From contig CABHOW010000048.1 of NCBI GenBank assembly GCA_902168225.1, positions 1-64,000 on the forward strand: a stretch of 64,000 bases of DNA. Direction: 5' to 3'. The notes beneath the pieces were generated by a model. That model had not been told where the DNA came from, searched no databases, and was given only the letters and a program-made list of their open reading frames with translations. The stretch's first letter is position 1, and every line of letters starts with the position of its first letter. The position numbers were made by a program, and so were the translations under genes. Origin of the DNA: an uncultured Flavihumibacter sp. (GTDB lineage Bacteria > Bacteroidota > Bacteroidia > Chitinophagales > Chitinophagaceae). Of this stretch, positions 49,301 to 57,999 are shown one piece after another.

Positions 49301-50630
49301 TGGCCGTACCGGTGAAGTAAGAATCATGGATGTGAAGAACGACCGTTTAATGATCACTAATAACATTCCTTATGGTGCTACCTTAAACGTAAAAGATGGT
49401 GCACAAGTGAAGAAAGGTGATATCATCTGTACTTGGGATCCATTCAATAATGTAATCGTTGCTGAACAAAATGGTACTATTCGTTTTGATAGTATCTTGG
49501 ATGGTTTCACTTATCGTGATGAAGCAGATGAACAAACCGGTCACCGTGAGAAAGTAGTTATTGAAACAAAAGACAAAACAAAAATCCCAACAATTATCGT
49601 TGAAGGAAAAGAGAACAAGTCTTATAACTTACCGGTAGGATCCCATATCGTTATTGAAGAAGGAGAAGAAGTGAAGGCAGGACAAGTACTGGTTAAAATC
49701 CCACGTATACTTGGTAAGCTTCGTGATATTACGGGTGGTTTACCACGTGTAACAGAATTGTTCGAAGCACGTAACCCAGGTAACCCGGCTATTGTTTGTG
49801 AAATCGACGGTGTAGTATCTTTTGGTAATGTAAAACGTGGTAATAGAGAGATCATCGTAGAATCTAGAGATGGTATGGTGAAGAAATATCTGGTACCATT
49901 AACCCGTCAGATCCTTGTACAGGATGGCGACTTTGTGAAAGCGGGTACACCTATGAGTGATGGCCAGATCGCCCCTGCAGATATTCTTGCTATTAAAGGA
50001 CCATTTGCAGTACAAGAGTATGTGGTGAATGAAATTCAAGAAGTATATCGATTACAGGGTGTAAAAATCAACGATAAACATATTGAAGTAATCGTTCGTC
50101 AAATGATGAAGAAAGTGGAAATCGTTGATGCCGGAGATACGAAGTTCTTAGAGGAAGACCTGGAAGACAGATTCGACTTTATTGAGGAGAACGATAGAAT
50201 CTTCGATAAAAAAGTAGTAACCAATGCAGGTGAAAGCACAAAGATGCGTGCGGGACAAATCATTACACTTCGCGAATTAAGAGAAGAGAATTCTATTCTT
50301 CGCAGAAGTGATAAGCAACTTGTTGAAGTGCGTGATGCTAAACCGGCAACGGCAACACCGGTGTTATTAGGTATTACCAAAGCATCATTAGGTGTTCAAA
50401 GCTGGATATCTGCAGCGTCTTTCCAAGAAACTACGAAAGTATTAAGCCAAGCGGCTATTCAAGGTAAAACAGATACCATGCTTGGATTGAAAGAGAACGT
50501 AATCACCGGACATTTAATACCTGCAGGTTCCGGACAGAAGCAGTTCGAGAATATGATTGTTGGTAGTAAAGAAGAATATGAAGTGCTTTCTACAACAAGG
50601 GAAGCCATGAGTTTCGATGATGAAGAGTAG
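46347..50630 (+). CDS. rpoC: RNA polymerase beta' subunit
   Basis: The 1427-residue protein has the N-terminal zinc finger ([20 protein letters not shown]), the catalytic NADFDGDQM motif and a bridge-helix/trigger-loop region ([20 protein letters not shown]). The second zinc site is C-x6-C-x2-C-type ([15 protein letters not shown]). It follows rpoB by 31 bases and ends at a terminator. Confidence 0.98.
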   Translation: MAFKRENKQRPTFSQITISLASPDSILERSFGEVLKPETINYRTYKPERDGLFCERIFGPVKDYECACGKYKRIRYKGIVCDRCGVEVTEKKVRRERMGHIKLVVPVVHIWYFKSLPNKIGYLLGMSSKKLETIIYYERYVVLQGGVKENLAMGDLLTEEEYLDILDNLPKDNQYLPDEDPQKFIAKMGAEAVHGLLERIDLDELSFSLRNAAANETSQQRKADALKRLSVVESFRDAKTRITNQPEWMVMQYIPVIPPELRPLVPLDGGRFASSDLNDLYRRVIIRNNRLKRLLEIKAPEVILRNEKRMLQEAIDSLFDNSRKSNAVKAEGGRALKSLSDVLKGKQGRFRQNLLGKRVDYSGRSVIVVGPELKMHECGLPKDMAAELFKPFIIRKLIERGIVKTVKSAKKLVDRKEAVIWDILENILKGHPVLLNRAPTLHRLSIQAFQPKLVEGKAIQLHPLVTSAFNADFDGDQMAVHVPLSNAAVLEAQLLMLSSHNILNPQNGTPITLPSQDMVLGLYYITKGKKTTDTEIIKGQGMAFYSMDEVIIAYNERRVDLHANIKVKTNVRINGKLEKKLIDTTVGRVLFNQHVPAEVGFVNALLTKKSLREIIGDIIKITDVPKTAKFLDDIKTLGFRMAFRGGLSFSVNDLIVPELRNELLESAKTEVEEVWESYNMGLITNNERYNQVIDIWGRVDMKITETLIREMATDKQGFNSVYMMLDSGARGSKTQVKQLVGIRGLMAKPRKSGSTGSEVIENPILSNFKGGLNVLDYFISTHGARKGLADTALKTADAGYLTRRLVDVSQDVVISEEDCGTLRGIATSALKDNEDIIEPLADRIEGRTSLHDVYHPVTNELIIVAGEEISSDVAKLIDESGIETVEIRSVLTCESKRGVCVKCYGKNLATGYLAQRGDAVGIIAAQSIGEPGTQLTLRTFHVGGVAGSASIESGLPAKFDGTIQFDGLRTVDVVNNEGEKSKIVIGRTGEVRIMDVKNDRLMITNNIPYGATLNVKDGAQVKKGDIICTWDPFNNVIVAEQNGTIRFDSILDGFTYRDEADEQTGHREKVVIETKDKTKIPTIIVEGKENKSYNLPVGSHIVIEEGEEVKAGQVLVKIPRILGKLRDITGGLPRVTELFEARNPGNPAIVCEIDGVVSFGNVKRGNREIIVESRDGMVKKYLVPLTRQILVQDGDFVKAGTPMSDGQIAPADILAIKGPFAVQEYVVNEIQEVYRLQGVKINDKHIEVIVRQMMKKVEIVDAGDTKFLEEDLEDRFDFIEENDRIFDKKVVTNAGESTKMRAGQIITLRELREENSILRRSDKQLVEVRDAKPATATPVLLGITKASLGVQSWISAASFQETTKVLSQAAIQGKTDTMLGLKENVITGHLIPAGSGQKQFENMIVGSKEEYEVLSTTREAMSFDDEE

Positions 50631-50653
50631 TCATTTATTATTGTATTGATAAA

Positions 50654-50682
50654 AAGTAGGAAGTAACCCTTCCTACTTTTTT
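50654..50682 (+). terminator. rpoC terminator
   Basis: AGTAGGAAG (50655-50663) pairs with CTTCCTACT (50669-50677), followed by T-rich sequence. Confidence 0.88.
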
Positions 50683-50697
50683 ACTAAAAGCATTATT

Positions 50698-51282
50698 ATG
50701 AAAAATTTTTCGGCAGGTTTGAGTATTGCTGCCTTATTAGGGGTTGTGGTTTTATTTTATTTGCATTTCTCAGGAAAAGGTAATGCAGCAGGCTCATCCG
50801 GAACTAAAGCTGCGCCTACAGGTAATTTTAAAATCGCGTATTTTGAGTCGGACTCAATTCAAAACAATTTTGAATACTTCAAAGAAATCCGAGCATCTCT
50901 TCAGGCCAAAGATCAAGCCAACAGCAAACAATTAAATGAATTAAAAAGCATATTCGCTTCTAAATACCAAGATTTGCAAAAATCAGGTAATATGTTATCA
51001 CAGGCAGAATTAGCCAGTAAACAGCAAGAATTGGCTCAACTGGAGAAAACCTACCAAGGTAAGGAGCAGATGATGGCGCAGGAAATGCAAGATGAGAGTT
51101 TTAAAAAATTACAGGACGTAAAAAGGAAAATCGAAGACTATCTAAAAGAGTATAACAAAGACAAAGGTTACGCTTATGTATTTTCAAGCGCTCCTGAATT
51201 CATGTATTTAAAAGATAGTGTTTACAATATTACCAATGACCTGGTGAAAGGATTGAATAAGTTGTATCCTAAGAAACAGTAA
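50698..51282 (+). CDS. OmpH/Skp-family periplasmic chaperone
   Basis: The 194-residue protein has an N-terminal hydrophobic signal or anchor (about 5-24) and a Skp core: the first strand FKIAYFESDSI, two long charged coiled-coil helices (about 65-150, rich in K, Q, E) and a final strand AYVFSSAPEFMYLKDS. Skp-type trimers carry unfolded outer-membrane proteins through the periplasm. It may read from weak transcription past the rpoC terminator or from its own promoter; none was recognised. Confidence 0.85.
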   Translation: MKNFSAGLSIAALLGVVVLFYLHFSGKGNAAGSSGTKAAPTGNFKIAYFESDSIQNNFEYFKEIRASLQAKDQANSKQLNELKSIFASKYQDLQKSGNMLSQAELASKQQELAQLEKTYQGKEQMMAQEMQDESFKKLQDVKRKIEDYLKEYNKDKGYAYVFSSAPEFMYLKDSVYNITNDLVKGLNKLYPKKQ

Positions 51283-51305
51283 TCCTTATATTATTTATTA
51301 TCTTC

Positions 51306-51331
51306 ATCCTGCCCCAATGGCAGGATTTTTT
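51306..51331 (+). terminator. Terminator abutting the permease start codon
   Basis: ATCCTGCC (51306-51313) pairs with GGCAGGAT (51319-51326), followed by five T directly before ATG at 51332. The AGGA in the 3' arm is the only Shine-Dalgarno-like sequence for the next gene. Confidence 0.8.
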
Positions 51332-52756
51332 ATGGAACAAACAAAACAATTTAAACCCACCCTTAGCTTGTTAGATGCAACAATGATTGTTGCAGGTAGC
51401 ATGATCGGATCCGGAATATTTATTGTAAGCGCTGATATAACCAGACATGTAGGTAGCGCCGGATGGTTAATTGCGGTATGGCTGCTAACAGGTTTTATGA
51501 CGCTTACGGCAGCTTTAAGCTATGGAGAGTTAAGCGCTATGTTCCCAAAAGCAGGCGGACAATATGTGTATCTTAAAGAGTCGTATAACAGGCTAACAGG
51601 TTTTTTATACGGCTGGAGTTTTTTCTCGGTAATTCAAACAGGTACTATTGCTGCTGTAGGAGTTGCCTTTTGCAAATTTGCTGCTTACTTCTTTCCTATT
51701 TTAGAAATGAATGATGCAGATGTACTTTTTTCCATAGGGCCTTTTAAAATTTATATAGTACAATTTGTTTCTATTGCCATTATTGTACTGCTTACCTATA
51801 TTAATACTAAAGGCGTACAAGGCGGTAAGGTAATCCAAACCGTATTTACAGTTACTAAATTGGTTTCGCTGTTCGGACTGATTATTTTTGGATTTATACT
51901 TGCAGCAAGATCTGAAATATGGCATGCGAATTGGACGCATTCATGGAACATGCAATCGCTTACCAAGGGAGACACCCCCAACGCAACAATTATAGCTCCT
52001 ATTCTCGGTGCAGCTGCTTTAGGTGCTATTGCAGCCTCAATGGTAGGATCTATTTTTAGTAGTGATGCTTGGAACAACGTAACTTTTATTGCCGGTGAAA
52101 TAAAGAACCCACAAAAAAATATTGGGTTAAGTTTATTTATGGGAACCTTAATAGTTACGCTTATTTATGTATCCGCGAATTTGATGTACTTAAGTGTTTT
52201 ACCCATACATGATATAGCATTTGCTCCATCTGATAGAGTAGCGGTAAGCGCATCGAATATTATTTTCGGAAATAACGGTACTTACATTATTGCGTTGATG
52301 ATTATGGTATCTACGTTCGGTTGTAATAACGGATTAATATTAGCCGGTGCAAGGGTATATTATACGATGGCGCAAGATGGGTTGTTTTTTAAGAAGGCCG
52401 GAAGCTTGAATAAAAATGCAGTTCCGGAGTGGGCCTTATGGGCACAGTGTGTAGTAGCTTCATTGCTTTGCTTAAGCGGTAAGTATGGTGATCTATTAGA
52501 TATGGTTTCATTTGTAGTGGTGATTTTTTACGTGTTAACGATTGGCGGTATATTCATCCTAAGAAAGAAAAGCCCGCATTTGGAGCGTCCATATAAAGCT
52601 TTTGGGTATCCTGTATTACCCGCTTTGTATATGTTGATGGGAGTTAGCTTTTGTATATTGCTAATAGTATATAAGCCCGAGTTTACATGGCCGGGATTGA
52701 TTATTACATTAATTGGTATACCCTTATATTTCATTGCTGTTAAAACCTCTAAATAA
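51332..52756 (+). CDS. APC-family amino acid permease
   Basis: The 474-residue protein has 12 membrane helices and the APC start ATMIVAGSMIGSGIFIVSADI (helix 1 with the GSGIF substrate loop). PKAGGQYVYLKESY and the SDAWNNVTFIAGEIKNPQKN segment are typical of LAT-like exchangers. It imports or exchanges amino acids; specificity is not readable. The frame begins five codons earlier inside the terminator hairpin; 51332 is preferred. Its stop overlaps the next start (TAATG). Confidence 0.88.
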   Translation: MEQTKQFKPTLSLLDATMIVAGSMIGSGIFIVSADITRHVGSAGWLIAVWLLTGFMTLTAALSYGELSAMFPKAGGQYVYLKESYNRLTGFLYGWSFFSVIQTGTIAAVGVAFCKFAAYFFPILEMNDADVLFSIGPFKIYIVQFVSIAIIVLLTYINTKGVQGGKVIQTVFTVTKLVSLFGLIIFGFILAARSEIWHANWTHSWNMQSLTKGDTPNATIIAPILGAAALGAIAASMVGSIFSSDAWNNVTFIAGEIKNPQKNIGLSLFMGTLIVTLIYVSANLMYLSVLPIHDIAFAPSDRVAVSASNIIFGNNGTYIIALMIMVSTFGCNNGLILAGARVYYTMAQDGLFFKKAGSLNKNAVPEWALWAQCVVASLLCLSGKYGDLLDMVSFVVVIFYVLTIGGIFILRKKSPHLERPYKAFGYPVLPALYMLMGVSFCILLIVYKPEFTWPGLIITLIGIPLYFIAVKTSK

Positions 52757-53751
52757 TGCCTGTGAAGTTTACCGGTTTGTTTGAAAATTTTACAAAAATA
52801 CATGTAGTTGTAGTAGGCGATGTTATGCTCGATACCTATTGGTGGGGTAATGTAGACAGGATATCACCCGAAGCACCTGTACCAATCGTATCCCTTCAAC
52901 ACAAAGAATTAAGAGTAGGAGGCGCGTCTAATGTGGCTTTAAATACTGCATCTCTCGGTGCTAAAACAACCATGATCTCATTATTGGGAGCAGATGAAGA
53001 TGGAAATACGTTGAAGCGGCTCATGCAAGAGAAGCATATAGCTACAGATTATATCATAAGTGCTGAAGGTAGAATTACTACAAATAAAACGCGTATCATG
53101 GGACGCAACCAGCAAATGATGCGTTTAGATACAGAGCTTACTAGCGACTTGAATGAAGAGCAAGAAAACCTGTTGATCCATTCTTTTATTGCATGCATTG
53201 AGAAAGAGAAAGTAGACATAGTAATTCTAGAAGATTATAATAAAGGGGTACTTACGGAAAAAGTAATAAGTAGCATTATTGCATTATGTAAAGCAAAAAA
53301 TATTACTACTGCCGTTGATCCTAAAAAGAAGAATTTTTTAAGTTATAAAGGGATAAACTTATTCAAACCTAATTTAAAAGAAGTAAAAGAAGGATTGAAT
53401 ATACCCCAAGTACTACCTACAGAGAACTCACTTATTAGTGTGCATGATGCATTGCAATCGGTGTTAGGACACGACATATCATTAATTACTTTATCGGAGC
53501 ACGGTATTTTTTATAAAACCAATCATACACATAGTTTAATACCAACGCATGTTCGCAATATTGCAGATGTTAGTGGTGCGGGCGATACTGTTATTGCAGT
53601 TGCTTCTTTGGTGTTAGCTGCAAGTAATGACATGCAACTAGCTGCAGAAATAGCCAATATCGCAGGTGGTTTAGTTTGTGAAGAAGTGGGTACCGTAGCA
53701 ATTGATAAACACCGACTATTAAAAGAGTGTATTGAATTATTAAATGATTAG
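52756..53751 (+). CDS. D-glycero-beta-D-manno-heptose-7-phosphate kinase (RfaE1/HldE N-domain-like)
   Basis: The 331-residue PfkB-type kinase has the HldE kinase-domain phrases VVVVGDVMLDTYWWGNVDRISPE-like N-terminus (DVMLDTYWWG), LRVGGASNVALN, VDPKKKNF and the catalytic GAGD in DVSGAGDTVIA. It phosphorylates heptose 7-phosphate for LPS inner-core heptose. The C-terminal nucleotidyltransferase domain of E. coli HldE is absent, so a separate HldE2/RfaE2 must exist elsewhere. It is coupled to the permease gene by a TAATG junction. Confidence 0.87.
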   Translation: MPVKFTGLFENFTKIHVVVVGDVMLDTYWWGNVDRISPEAPVPIVSLQHKELRVGGASNVALNTASLGAKTTMISLLGADEDGNTLKRLMQEKHIATDYIISAEGRITTNKTRIMGRNQQMMRLDTELTSDLNEEQENLLIHSFIACIEKEKVDIVILEDYNKGVLTEKVISSIIALCKAKNITTAVDPKKKNFLSYKGINLFKPNLKEVKEGLNIPQVLPTENSLISVHDALQSVLGHDISLITLSEHGIFYKTNHTHSLIPTHVRNIADVSGAGDTVIAVASLVLAASNDMQLAAEIANIAGGLVCEEVGTVAIDKHRLLKECIELLND

Positions 53752-53766
53752 CATCTAACATAATTT

Positions 53767-54711
53767 ATGGGTAATTATACCATTGCTATACATGGCGGTG
53801 CGGGTACTATACTACAATCCGAAATGACTCCAGAATTGGAGAAGGCATACACCGATGGCCTACAACAAGCGCTTGATGCAGGATATGCCGTACTTGATAA
53901 AGGAGGCAATGCTGTAGATGCTGTTACTATTGCTGTAACTACTTTGGAAAATAATATTTTATTTAATGCGGGAAGAGGAGCAGTATTTACAAAGCAAGGT
54001 TTGCATGAAATGGATGCGGCTATTATGGATGGGATTGATTTAAGGGCAGGGGCTGTAGCAGGTGTTAGGAATATTAAAAATCCGATTGAATTAGCGCTGC
54101 GCGTAATGCGTAATAGTGATCATGTATTTTTAAGTGGAGAAGGGGCCAATGAGTTTGCGAGTAAACAAGCATTGCAAATAGAGCCCGACGACTATTTCTT
54201 TTCCCAATTTAGGTACGATCAATGGCTCGCTGTTCGTGATTCGGATACCTATTTGTTAGATCACGACAGTAAGCTGGAAACATCAGTAAAAGATAAAAAG
54301 TTTGGAACTGTGGGCGCCGTAGCTTGTGATATACATGGGAATATTGCTGCGGCCACATCTACCGGTGGTATGACGAATAAACAATACGGACGAATAGGTG
54401 ATAGCCCCCTTATTGGTGCAGGTACTTATGCCAATAATCGAACCTGTGCTATCAGTTGCACCGGACATGGAGAGCTGTTTATTCGCTCGGTTGCTGCGTA
54501 TGATGTGAGCTGTTTGATGGAATATAAAGGATTAAATTTGGATGAAGCAATGCGGGTAGTAGTACTCCAAAAACTTGTTGCCATACAGGGAGAAGGTGGG
54601 ATGATCGGTGTTGATGCTCAAGGTAATGCTTCCTTGGTGTTTAATAGCGAGGGTATGTACAGAGGAGTAAGAAATAATGTTGGATTAAACGAAATAGCTA
54701 TTTACAAATAG
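53767..54711 (+). CDS. iaaA: Isoaspartyl peptidase / plant-type L-asparaginase (Ntn hydrolase)
   Basis: The 314-residue precursor self-cleaves at Gly180-Thr181 (KFGTVGAVACD) to expose the catalytic threonine. The other marks AIHGGAG, NAGRGAVFT and the SATSTGGMTNK-like block (AAATSTGGMTNK) are all present. It removes beta-aspartyl residues from dipeptides and hydrolyses asparagine. Because cphA/cphB are encoded in the same window, this enzyme is a good candidate for the last step of cyanophycin breakdown (beta-Asp-Arg), although it also repairs isoaspartyl peptides generally. Confidence 0.93.
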   Translation: MGNYTIAIHGGAGTILQSEMTPELEKAYTDGLQQALDAGYAVLDKGGNAVDAVTIAVTTLENNILFNAGRGAVFTKQGLHEMDAAIMDGIDLRAGAVAGVRNIKNPIELALRVMRNSDHVFLSGEGANEFASKQALQIEPDDYFFSQFRYDQWLAVRDSDTYLLDHDSKLETSVKDKKFGTVGAVACDIHGNIAAATSTGGMTNKQYGRIGDSPLIGAGTYANNRTCAISCTGHGELFIRSVAAYDVSCLMEYKGLNLDEAMRVVVLQKLVAIQGEGGMIGVDAQGNASLVFNSEGMYRGVRNNVGLNEIAIYK

Positions 54712-54713
54712 GT

Positions 54714-55385
54714 ATGAAAAAATTTGCCGTAATAACCGCAGGTGGTACCGGAACCAGAATGGGAACAACTATGCCTAAACAATTTTTGATGTTACATGGT
54801 AAGCCGGTTCTCTGGTATACGATACAAGCATTTTTATCCACCTTCGATGATATTATTATAATTTTAGTTCTTCCCAAAGATTATATAGAAGCAGGTGAAA
54901 AATTAGTTGCCCAGTTTGATCATCCTATTGTGATAACAGAAGGCGGCAACACCCGTTTTCAATCTGTTAAAAATGGGTTGAGTTTAATCGAAGAGCAGGG
55001 TATCGTATTCGTTCACGATGGCGTCAGATGCATGGTTTCTGCAGAACTTATCACCCGTTGTTTTTTTCAGGCGCTTGAAAAAGGGAGTGCTATTCCGGCA
55101 GTAGCAGCAATAGATAGCATCCGTATTCAGGAAACATCTGAACATAGGGTAATTGATAGAAATGCAGTGAGAATTGTTCAAACTCCGCAAACTTTTAAAA
55201 CAGAAATTTTACTACCTGCTTTTGAACAAAACTATATCCCTACTTTTACTGATGAAGCCACTGTTGTAGAGGCCTCCGGCACCAGTGTATACTTGATAGA
55301 AGGGGATTATCGCAATTTAAAAATCACGCGGCCTGTTGATTTATTAATCGCTGAATCTTTGCTACAAGAAAGTAAATTAGGCTAA
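54714..55385 (+). CDS. ispD: 2-C-methyl-D-erythritol 4-phosphate cytidylyltransferase
   Basis: The 223-residue protein has the nucleotidyltransferase signature VITAGGTGTRMGTTMPKQFL, the FVHDGVRCMVS block (canonical VHDAARP, here with G-V-R-C) and RIVQTPQTFK. It activates methylerythritol phosphate with CTP in the MEP isoprenoid pathway. It lies two bases after iaaA and ends in an 9-base overlap with the convergent FemAB-like gene. Confidence 0.93.
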   Translation: MKKFAVITAGGTGTRMGTTMPKQFLMLHGKPVLWYTIQAFLSTFDDIIIILVLPKDYIEAGEKLVAQFDHPIVITEGGNTRFQSVKNGLSLIEEQGIVFVHDGVRCMVSAELITRCFFQALEKGSAIPAVAAIDSIRIQETSEHRVIDRNAVRIVQTPQTFKTEILLPAFEQNYIPTFTDEATVVEASGTSVYLIEGDYRNLKITRPVDLLIAESLLQESKLG

Positions 55386-56276
55386 AAGGGATAAGGGAAA
55401 GGGTAAAAGATTGAACTTTAAAATTGTATACTGTTCTTCCATTGGATCAAAGCCCTTATAGAAATGCCTGATTCCAGGGATTGAAGATCCTTCAAAATCA
55501 AAGATCATAGTACTGTTCGAAAACTCTTCTATTATTTTGTGGAAGAGCCAATGATTGGCATGTAATTTTCGTCCTTCTTTAGTTACGGAATTCAGTACAT
55601 TATATATTCTATTATATTTTTGTAAGAGTAATGCAATAGCTACCAAATTTCCTTTACTGTCTTTTACAGATCTTATACAGTAGTCTGGTTGATTTTGTTC
55701 GCAGTATTTTTTTAACCTGCTATATATTCCTTTTTGAACATGGGGTGTTTTTGCACTATTTAGTGAAATATATAAGTTCAAAGCATCATTTATAGTATTT
55801 ATATGATGATACGCTAATTCATTTTTACTAGCCTTATTGATATTATGTTTAAGATCAGTTGTATACTTGGTATATAGTGTTTCATAAGAGCTGCTCAATG
55901 GCAATACAAAATTCGTTTTCGATTCTCCCATGTTTAATGGGGAGATATTATGTAGCGCAACTGTTCCATACAATAGTTTTTTTTGGATTATTTGAATAAT
56001 AGCTTTTTGATCATCCATAGATGCATTACCAATGATGCTAGTAGCTTGTACAAAGGGGGCTGTATATGCATAGGGGATACCCCATTTTTTTTTAAACGGT
56101 ATAGCCGTAATGATGCTATAATCTTGATTAACTACAGCAAACCAATTGTCGGTTAGCATATCTAGATATGGAGGATGCATGTAAATAGATGCGGCAGTAC
56201 TATTTTTTTTCAAGGTTTGTTCCCATTGAATAGCATCTATTTCTCCTGACTGTAGTATGATAAAATACCCGGGCAT
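55377..56276 (-). CDS. FemAB/GNAT-like acyltransferase of a polysaccharide cluster
   Basis: The 299-residue protein resembles FemAB-like GNAT-fold proteins found in exopolysaccharide loci: an N-terminal half (WFAVVNQDYSIITAIPFKKK) and a C-terminal half with LVAIALLLQKYNRIYNVLNSV and FDFEGSSIPGIRHFYKGFD. That last phrase is a typical end of the family. It overlaps the upstream sugar transferase by one base (coupled). Likely job: aminoacylation or acylation of a surface sugar; the substrate is unknown. Confidence 0.7.
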   Translation of the reverse strand: MPGYFIILQSGEIDAIQWEQTLKKNSTAASIYMHPPYLDMLTDNWFAVVNQDYSIITAIPFKKKWGIPYAYTAPFVQATSIIGNASMDDQKAIIQIIQKKLLYGTVALHNISPLNMGESKTNFVLPLSSSYETLYTKYTTDLKHNINKASKNELAYHHINTINDALNLYISLNSAKTPHVQKGIYSRLKKYCEQNQPDYCIRSVKDSKGNLVAIALLLQKYNRIYNVLNSVTKEGRKLHANHWLFHKIIEEFSNSTMIFDFEGSSIPGIRHFYKGFDPMEEQYTILKFNLLPFPLSLLA

Positions 56277-56971
56277 TACTTGCCTTTTCCCCAGAGTATG
56301 AGTAATAAGGTTTTACAAATAATCTGAAAATCTTTGCGTAAGGAAGGGTTTTCAATATATTTTAAATCATATTCCATGCGAGCTGTCATTTCCGATAGGG
56401 TAGCAGCATAACCAAACTCAATCATACCTAAAGAGGTTAAGCCGGGTTTTCTATTTAGCAGGTAAGCATAGGAGGGGTTAATATCTATTAACTGATCTAT
56501 ATATATTTTTCTTTCAGGCCGGGGGCCAACAAAACTCATATCTCCAATTAATATATTCCATAGTTGGGGTAGTTCATCTAATTTCCATTTTCTCATAAAT
56601 CTTCCCCACGATGTTATTCTTTCATCGTTTAAGGAGGATAGTGCCGGGCCGTTTTTTTCAGCGTTGGCTATCATACTTCTAAACTTGTATATGGTAAAGG
56701 GGCGCCCTTTCAGCCCAATTCGTTCTTGCGAATAAATAATCCCTCCTTTTGAATGTAATAGTGTTCTGAGCGCAATAAATAGAAGTAGGGGGCTTAGAAA
56801 AACAAATAAGCTCATAGCTCCTATAATATCGATGGCTCTTTTACAGAAGTGCTCCCATGGGGAAAAAGACTTTGTATAAAGTTTTACCAGCTTTGCTTTT
56901 GCCGTTACTTTCTCGCCGTTTGTGATTTTCAGAACGGGTTGATTATGTTGTATGGTAGGCTGGATTTGCAT
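56276..56971 (-). CDS. Undecaprenyl-phosphate sugar-1-phosphate transferase
   Basis: The 231-residue protein of the bacterial sugar-transferase (WcaJ/PglC-type) family shows FCKRAIDIIGAMSLFVFLSP (basic plus membrane re-entrant helix), YKFRSMIANAE, DELPQLWNILIGDMSFVGPR and PGLTSLGMIEFGY. It transfers a sugar phosphate from a nucleotide sugar to undecaprenyl phosphate, the first step of a surface glycan. The compact form lacks the extra N-terminal helices of WcaJ. It is coupled by one-base overlaps to genes on both sides. Confidence 0.92.
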   Translation of the reverse strand: MQIQPTIQHNQPVLKITNGEKVTAKAKLVKLYTKSFSPWEHFCKRAIDIIGAMSLFVFLSPLLLFIALRTLLHSKGGIIYSQERIGLKGRPFTIYKFRSMIANAEKNGPALSSLNDERITSWGRFMRKWKLDELPQLWNILIGDMSFVGPRPERKIYIDQLIDINPSYAYLLNRKPGLTSLGMIEFGYAATLSEMTARMEYDLKYIENPSLRKDFQIICKTLLLILWGKGK

Positions 56972-57945
56972 TATACAAGAATACTCGTACTGTTTATTTT
57001 TTCTAAAATTTGGTGGGCTACCTCCATAGCTAGAAATCCGTCTATTTCACTTACGATGGTAGGGGTATTATTAGTAATTGCATCAACAAAAGCCTGAAGC
57101 TCTAGTTTTATAGCATTTAACGGTTCAATTGATGGCGTTGCAATAGCTATTGTTTTCTTACCATTTTGCGTATCAATATCAAAGGAAAATACACCGGCAT
57201 CATTTGGTTGTTTTAATTTGATGATCTCTGTTTTCTTCTCTAAGAAATCAATTCCGATATACGCATCTTTTTGAAACAATCGCATTTTGCGCATTTTTTT
57301 CATGCTTATTCTGCTACTGGTAAGATTGGCTACACAACCGTTATTAAATTCAATTCTTACGTTTGCAATATCGGGGGTTTCAGTCATAACATTCACCCCA
57401 CTCGCTGCAATACTTTTTACATCGCTTTTTACAAGGCTCAAAATAATATCTATATCATGGATCATCAGATCTAGGATCACACTTACTTCTGTACCACGCG
57501 GATTGAATTGTGCTAACCTATGCACTTCAATAAACATAGGGTTAAGCGGTATATCTTTTATAGCCAGAAATGCAGGATTAAATCTTTCTACATGTCCTAC
57601 TTGTAATTTTACATTCGCTTCTCTAACCATATCTACCAGATCTCGCCCTTCTTTAATGGTATTAGTAATGGGTTTTTCTACAAATACATGTTTACCTTTT
57701 CTAATGGCTTTCATGCATATATCAAAATGGTGATTGGTAGGTGTAATCACATCAATGGCATCACAGGCATCAATTAATCTATCTTCATCCATGAACCTTT
57801 TAAGCCCATATTGTTGAATAACTGCATTTGCATTATCATTACTGGGATCGAAAAACCCAATAAGTTTTACACCGTTTATTTCTTTCCAATTATTGAGGTG
57901 GAACTTTCCCAAATGACCTACACCGAAGACCCCTACTTTCAACAT
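56971..57945 (-). CDS. Gfo/Idh/MocA-family oxidoreductase
   Basis: The 324-residue protein has an N-terminal Rossmann fold (VGVFGVGHLGKFHLNNW) and the family EKP motif in GKHVFVEKPITN, with a C-terminal alpha/beta substrate domain. NAD-dependent members oxidise or reduce nucleotide sugars (for example WbpB-like) or inositols. Position directly before a sugar transferase and FemAB-like gene suggests an amino- or keto-sugar precursor for a surface glycan. Confidence 0.87.
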   Translation of the reverse strand: MLKVGVFGVGHLGKFHLNNWKEINGVKLIGFFDPSNDNANAVIQQYGLKRFMDEDRLIDACDAIDVITPTNHHFDICMKAIRKGKHVFVEKPITNTIKEGRDLVDMVREANVKLQVGHVERFNPAFLAIKDIPLNPMFIEVHRLAQFNPRGTEVSVILDLMIHDIDIILSLVKSDVKSIAASGVNVMTETPDIANVRIEFNNGCVANLTSSRISMKKMRKMRLFQKDAYIGIDFLEKKTEIIKLKQPNDAGVFSFDIDTQNGKKTIAIATPSIEPLNAIKLELQAFVDAITNNTPTIVSEIDGFLAMEVAHQILEKINSTSILV

Positions 57946-57999
57946 ATACTTTTTATTGATAGTCTGTAAAGATAGCTAAAACAATGTCTTTGCTGCTTA